A stretch of 5,648 nucleotides of DNA, from the NCBI GenBank assembly GCA_016203215.1, contig JACQNF010000088.1, positions 1-5,648 of the forward strand, written 5' to 3'. A model generated the notes under the pieces. It ran no database searches and had not been told where the DNA came from. It saw only the letters and a program-made list of their open reading frames with translations. Both the position numbers and the translations under genes were made by a program. The stretch is from Candidatus Woesearchaeota archaeon (GTDB lineage: Archaea; Nanobdellota; Nanobdellia; Woesearchaeales; GW2011-AR9). Positions 4,380-5,648 of the stretch are shown piece after piece. The first letter of the stretch is position 1. The number at the start of each line of letters is the position of its first letter.

Positions 4380-5507
4380 ATGGGTAATTACGTTCAGGAT
4401 AATGGAAAGTTTTCTTCCACGACAGTTTCAACTGAGGATGTGGTGCGCAAGCGTGCAATGCTTGATGTAGACGCAGAACTAGAACAGCTCTTGGCGAGTC
4501 AGAAGACACGCATTAAAGTCGTCGGGTGCGGAGGGGCTGGAAACAATACCATCAACCGAATTTCTGAAGTCGGAATCAAAGGCATAGAGACAATTGCACT
4601 GAATACCGACGCACAGGATCTTCTCTACACAACCTGCGATAAGAAACTCTTGATCGGGAAGCAGTTGACAAATGGTCTTGGCGCAGGTTCTAATCCTCGA
4701 ATTGGGGAAGAATCCGCAAAAGAAAATGAACAGGATATCAAGAAGCTTCTAGAAGGCTCAGATATGATCTTTGTCACCTGTGGACTAGGAGGAGGAACAG
4801 GCACGGGGAGCGCCCCTTTTGTCGCGCAAACAGCAAAAAAGATGGGTATTCTGAGTGTTGCTATCGTCACGATCCCTTTCTCGATGGAAGGAACGCATCG
4901 TTTTGAAAATGCAATGATGGGGCTGGAAAAATTAGAACAAAATGTTAGTACATTAATCGTCATCCCTAATGAAAAATTATTAGAGCTTGCTCCTCAGCTG
5001 CCTCTCCAAACTGCGTTTAAGGTCGCAGACGAAATCCTCACAAATGCGGTGAAAGGCATTGCGGAATTAGTGACTAAGACAGGATTGGTCAATCTTGATT
5101 TTGCCGATGTCAAAGCAATTATGGGCGAAGGCGGCGTGGCAATGATTGGGGTAGGAGAATCTGATAGTGATCGACGCGCTCTTGAATCCGTTGAGAAAGC
5201 ATTAGAAAACCCGCTCATCGATGTAGATATCGCGAATGCAACGGGGGCGTTAATCAATATTTCCGGAGGGGAAAATTTAACTCTCGATGAATCTCGCCAA
5301 ATTGTCGAAGCAGTTTCGTCGCGTCTTGATCCTCATGCCAAGATCATTTGGGGTGCGCAGATCTATAAAGATTTAGACAGAACCGTTCGAACCATGGTGA
5401 TTATTACTGGTGTAAGTTCTGATCAAATCTTTGGTGGCGACAATAAGTATTTCAAGCGGAAAAAAGAGAAGATGGAAGACGATTTAGGGATTCATTTCTT
5501 GAAGTGA
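4380..5507 (+). CDS. ftsZ: Cell-division tubulin homologue FtsZ, FtsZ1 family
   Basis: GTP-dependent polymer-forming protein of the division ring. The 375 residues carry a 43-residue polar N-terminal extension. The GTPase domain follows: RIKVVGCGGAGNNTINR (44-60, T1 loop), LNTDAQ (74-79, T3), GLGGGTGTGSAP (135-146, T4 tubulin signature) and MEGTHRFENA (169-178). The T7 synergy loop is NLDFADVKAIM (238-248), with catalytic Asp240 and Asp243. The C-terminal domain has AMIGVGES (254-261), ATGALINISGG (287-297), SRLDPHAKIIWGA (314-326) and TMVIITGV (338-345). All nucleotide-contact and catalytic motifs are intact. N-terminal extension, motif spelling and C-terminus resemble methanogen FtsZ1. The tail is short (about 30 residues), with a basic KYFKRKKEK patch and a terminal DDLGIHFLK that may act as a partner-binding peptide. 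The stop is a TGA followed directly by TAA. It has its own promoter. Confidence 0.97.
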   Translation: MGNYVQDNGKFSSTTVSTEDVVRKRAMLDVDAELEQLLASQKTRIKVVGCGGAGNNTINRISEVGIKGIETIALNTDAQDLLYTTCDKKLLIGKQLTNGLGAGSNPRIGEESAKENEQDIKKLLEGSDMIFVTCGLGGGTGTGSAPFVAQTAKKMGILSVAIVTIPFSMEGTHRFENAMMGLEKLEQNVSTLIVIPNEKLLELAPQLPLQTAFKVADEILTNAVKGIAELVTKTGLVNLDFADVKAIMGEGGVAMIGVGESDSDRRALESVEKALENPLIDVDIANATGALINISGGENLTLDESRQIVEAVSSRLDPHAKIIWGAQIYKDLDRTVRTMVIITGVSSDQIFGGDNKYFKRKKEKMEDDLGIHFLK

Positions 5508-5540
5508 TAAAGCAAGGGGTTAGAGAATAGCAAATCAGGT

Positions 5541-5568
5541 TTGGCAATCCAACACTTTTGATACAAAA
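5541..5568 (+). terminator. Two small inverted repeats after ftsZ, possible 3'-end region
   Basis: TTGGCAATCCAA (5541-5552, 4-bp stem) and TTTTGATACAAAA (5556-5568, 5-bp arms around ATA) lie 34-61 bp past the ftsZ stop, with a T4 run at 5556-5559. The stems are short. They could mark the end of the ftsZ transcript, or the second could be an upstream operator of the next gene. Confidence 0.25.
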
Positions 5569-5597
5569 CGATTAGTTTATTTCGGCACATTAAATAG

Positions 5598-5606
5598 AAA
5601 TATAAT
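5598..5606 (+). promoter_or_regulatory. TATA box for a gene entering the right edge
   Basis: AAATATAAT is TATA-like and centred about 27 bp upstream of the ATG at 5629, again matching the leaderless spacing used by other genes here. Confidence 0.45.
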
Positions 5607-5611
5607 CATAA

Positions 5612-5623
5612 CAAGTTAACTTG
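5612..5623. promoter_or_regulatory. Perfect 12-bp palindrome, candidate operator
   Basis: CAAGTTAACTTG is a perfect palindrome without spacer, lying between the TATA box (5598-5606) and the predicted initiation point and ATG (5629). A dimeric helix-turn-helix repressor bound here would block RNA polymerase recruitment. The assignment as an operator is inference from symmetry and position. Confidence 0.4.
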
Positions 5624-5628
5624 AAGTC

Positions 5629-5648
5629 ATGAAAAGTATTAAATATTA
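5629..5648 (+). CDS. Probable start of a gene running off the right edge
   Basis: An ATG opens a frame reading MKSIKY to the window end, with no Shine-Dalgarno sequence but a TATA box about 27 bp upstream. Only six complete codons are visible, so product and reality are unknown. The promoter geometry is the main support. Confidence 0.35.

Noticed and set aside
4625..4963. Minus-strand open frame inside ftsZ
   Set aside because: Shadow frame antisense to a strongly conserved FtsZ GTPase region; no promoter or ribosome site.
1..5648. CRISPR array, insertion sequence, tRNA or rRNA gene
   Set aside because: No regularly spaced repeats, transposase-like frame, terminal inverted repeats, cloverleaf or rRNA-like sequence seen on either strand.

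Overview
This window is archaeal chromosomal DNA of moderate GC content. The evidence is an archaeal Gins51-type replication protein, an archaeal-style cytidylate kinase, a long SlyD-like FKBP with a C-terminal extra domain, an FtsZ of the FtsZ1 family and, at the very left edge, the first ten codons of Kae1 (TsaD). Start codons sit about 25-29 bp from AT-rich TATA boxes, which is the spacing of leaderless archaeal transcripts. The finer lineage cannot be settled from the sequence. The scrambled, compact order (cmk away from ribosomal-protein genes, GINS away from primase) would fit a DPANN or reorganised euryarchaeal genome, but this is inference.

Layout. Positions 1-31 (minus) are the start of kae1, divergent from a plus-strand pair: GINS (196-855) and an unrecognised gene joined to it by an ATGA overlap (852-1301). 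Converging on that pair is a minus-strand operon of a 100-residue unknown protein (1816-2118) followed by a YbaK-type aminoacyl-tRNA deacylase (1312-1803). Next come a plus-strand unknown gene (2194-2586) and a minus-strand unknown gene (2580-2918) whose 3' ends overlap by 7 bp. The right half is plus-strand: cytidylate kinase (2973-3578), FKBP prolyl isomerase (3602-4291), ftsZ (4380-5507), and probably the first codons of another gene from 5629.

The recognisable genes are housekeeping functions: tRNA t6A modification, the replicative helicase complex, tRNA proofreading, nucleotide supply, protein folding and cell division. They look individually promoted rather than forming one pathway. I see no mobile element, CRISPR array, tRNA, rRNA or defence cassette. 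The most interesting content is four unrecognised small genes (especially the one coupled to GINS), symmetrical divergent promoters, a hairpin at the FKBP stop codon, an inverted repeat around the predicted ftsZ transcription start, and a perfect 12-bp palindrome between a TATA box and the predicted start of the next gene.
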